Below the pieces are notes generated by a model that had not been told where the DNA came from, ran no database searches, and saw nothing but the letters and a program-made list of their open reading frames with translations. This document shows, in pieces, positions 62,540 to 64,000 of a DNA stretch of 64,000 bases; position 1 is the first letter of the stretch, and every line of letters begins with the position of its first letter. The translations under genes were made by a program, and so were the position numbers. This DNA comes from an uncultured Thalassolituus sp. (lineage in GTDB: Bacteria > Pseudomonadota > Gammaproteobacteria > Pseudomonadales > Oceanobacteraceae), in contig CAJXUK010000001.1 of assembly GCA_913061435.1 (NCBI GenBank), positions 124,001 through 188,000 of the forward strand, given 5' to 3'.

Positions 62540-63904
62540 TTGTTTAAAAAAATCATTTCGGCAATCAGTGGCAATAGTCAAACGGCAAAACAACCAACAC
62601 CTGCAGCCAAACAACAAAAGCCACACGCTAAACCATCCAGCAAGACAAACAGCAAAGCGCCTAGCAAGCCTGAACCAAAGTACAACAATCCTAAGCACAA
62701 TAAAGCTAAACAGAACAAACCTAAACCCACTTGGAAACTGGAAGATTTTGTTGTCCCGCAGATTGAGGGTAAAACACGCTTCCACGACATGAATTTGCCC
62801 AATAGCTTAATGCAAGGTATTCAAGAACTAGGGTTTCAATACTGCACACCCATACAAGCCCAATCTTTACCCGCTGCATTAAAAGGCCGCGATATCTTGG
62901 GCCAAGCGCAAACCGGTACAGGCAAATCAGCTGCTTTTTTAACCGCTGTGATCAATCGATTATTAACTGAACCGCTAGAAGAACGCTTTGCCAGCGAACC
63001 GAGAGCGTTAATTGTTGCTCCAACGCGGGAATTAGTTATGCAAATCGGTAAAGATGCCGAAGGCTTGGCTAAGCATACTGGCCTAAAAGTCGTGACAATT
63101 GTAGGTGGTATGGATTATGAAGAGCAGCGTGCGAAATTACGCGATCATGTTGTTGATATACTGGTAGCAACACCGGGTCGATTAATTGATTTCATGAGCA
63201 GCCAAGATGTGTATCTCGATGAAGTGGACGTACTGGTGCTCGATGAGGCAGATCGTATGCTCGACATGGGCTTTATTCCAGATGTTCGTCGTATAGAACG
63301 CGCCACTCCCACTAAAGGTGACCGCCAAACCTTATTCTTCTCAGCAACCTTTACCGATGCCATTCGTCGCTTAATCGATCAGTGGACGCAAGAGCCGATA
63401 GAAGTCACCATCGAGCCAGAACAAGTTGCTACTGATAACATTGATCAAAAATTTCTCATGGTTGCAGGAGATGAAAAATTTGATGTTTTATGCAAGTTCC
63501 TCCGCGAAGAAACCATAGAGCGGGCGATTATCTTTGCTAACCGCCGTGATATAACCCGCAACCTATGCGACAAACTGAATAAAAACGGCCTAAAGGCCGT
63601 ATTGCTTTCTGGTGAAGTTAACCAACAAAAACGTATTAAAACTCTTGAGCGGTTTCGTGATGGTTACGTTAACATTATGGTTGCGACAGATGTAGCAGGG
63701 CGCGGCATTCACGTTGATGGTGTATCGCACGTATTTAATTATAACCTACCCGATGACTCTGAAGATTACGTTCACCGCATCGGTCGTACGGGCCGCGCAG
63801 GCACAAAAGGTATATCAATAGCACTGGTTTCAGAAGATGATGCATTTGAACTGCCCGCGCTTGAAGAATACCTAGGAACAAAACTAAAGCTTGAGCAGCC
63901 CTAG
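62540..63904 (+). CDS. rhlB: DEAD-box RNA helicase, RhlB-like
   Basis: 454 residues. A basic, low-complexity N-terminus of about 70 residues (Lys/Pro/Gln/Asn) precedes the helicase core. Q motif near GFQYCTPIQAQ, motif I AQTGTGKSAAF, Ia APTRELVMQI, II LDEADRMLDMG, III FFSATF, IV IIFANRRD, V DVAGRGIHVDGV and VI HRIGRTGRAG are all present. RhlB-like helicases unwind structured RNA, in E. coli with the degradosome. Start is probably TTG 62540, with AGGG upstream. Assignment as RhlB rather than another DEAD-box protein rests on overall layout and pseudomonad similarity. Confidence 0.85.
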   Translation: MFKKIISAISGNSQTAKQPTPAAKQQKPHAKPSSKTNSKAPSKPEPKYNNPKHNKAKQNKPKPTWKLEDFVVPQIEGKTRFHDMNLPNSLMQGIQELGFQYCTPIQAQSLPAALKGRDILGQAQTGTGKSAAFLTAVINRLLTEPLEERFASEPRALIVAPTRELVMQIGKDAEGLAKHTGLKVVTIVGGMDYEEQRAKLRDHVVDILVATPGRLIDFMSSQDVYLDEVDVLVLDEADRMLDMGFIPDVRRIERATPTKGDRQTLFFSATFTDAIRRLIDQWTQEPIEVTIEPEQVATDNIDQKFLMVAGDEKFDVLCKFLREETIERAIIFANRRDITRNLCDKLNKNGLKAVLLSGEVNQQKRIKTLERFRDGYVNIMVATDVAGRGIHVDGVSHVFNYNLPDDSEDYVHRIGRTGRAGTKGISIALVSEDDAFELPALEEYLGTKLKLEQP

Positions 63905-64000
63905 TTGCTATTAGTTATTAGCTACTAATTGCCTCAGCAAATATAAAGAATACTTTTACATATCATGTTAAAGATGCCGATATTATTAAAACCACATCCG

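Noticed and set aside
62540-62802. Extra frames in all directions at the start of the helicase gene
   Set aside because: They are shadows of the low-complexity Lys/Gln/Pro segment of the helicase.
1-64000. CRISPR arrays, tRNA, rRNA, prophage or intact transposase genes
   Set aside because: Looked for while reading. No regularly spaced repeats, cloverleaf sequences, phage genes or transposase motifs were recognised, though a tRNA or structured RNA could be missed by eye.

Overview
The window reads as chromosomal DNA of a moderately AT-rich, free-living gammaproteobacterium. The block leuC-leuD-leuB-asd-fimV-truA-trpF-trpB-trpA-folC-dedD-cvpA-purF-metZ is the order known from Pseudomonas, Marinobacter and Oceanospirillales. 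With an Nqr maturation gene (nqrM), SthA, EpmC and an LpxL-type acyltransferase, it points to a marine oceanospirillal bacterium. The species is inference. I see no rRNA, tRNA, CRISPR array, prophage or intact insertion sequence.

Layout. 1-9.2 kb: small conserved proteins (DUF2947, DUF2750, DUF599), an EamA permease, an LpxL-like acyltransferase, an SOS-controlled yebG with a clear LexA box, a 1055-residue lipoprotein followed after 4 bases by mlaA, and a PilZ protein. 9.5-15.5 kb: one long rightward run with a receiver-PP2C phosphatase and STAS partner, gpsA, a DUF4389 protein, sixA, two alpha/beta hydrolases and a DUF1461 membrane protein. 15.5-24.6 kb: mainly leftward housekeeping and RNA modification (rluA, trhP, rlmG-like, yigZ, yjaG), plus an unusual MlaC/solute-binding fusion and a metallo-beta-lactamase-fold lipoprotein. 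24.7-29.4 kb: a DUF4062 protein, an ArsR regulator, apbE-nqrM and sthA. 29.4-33.1 kb: leftward tal-terB-tus, where the last gene resembles the replication fork-arrest protein Tus, then dusA. 33.3-37.7 kb: an SQR-like flavoprotein, a FabR-type repressor, a periplasmic rhodanese, a tandem universal stress protein and a LysR regulator. 37.9-55.5 kb: leucine, aspartate-family, tryptophan, folate, purine and methionine biosynthesis, with fimV and truA inside. 55.7-64 kb: MoxR-DUF58-transglutaminase, a DUF6436 protein, a MATE pump, epmC and an RhlB-like DEAD-box helicase.

The most unusual points are: (1) a MlaC domain fused to a family-3 solute-binding domain; (2) a Tus-like protein translationally coupled to a TerB-family protein behind transaldolase; (3) three copies of a short REP-like palindromic repeat around leuB; (4) a strong minus-strand terminator at about 4.55 kb with no gene in front of it, suggesting a small RNA; (5) mlaA without a usable lipobox; (6) a stand-alone DUF4062 protein with a possible winged-helix tail. 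I did not find a clear multi-gene system of an unknown kind.

All identifications are from reading protein and DNA motifs by eye. No database search was run.
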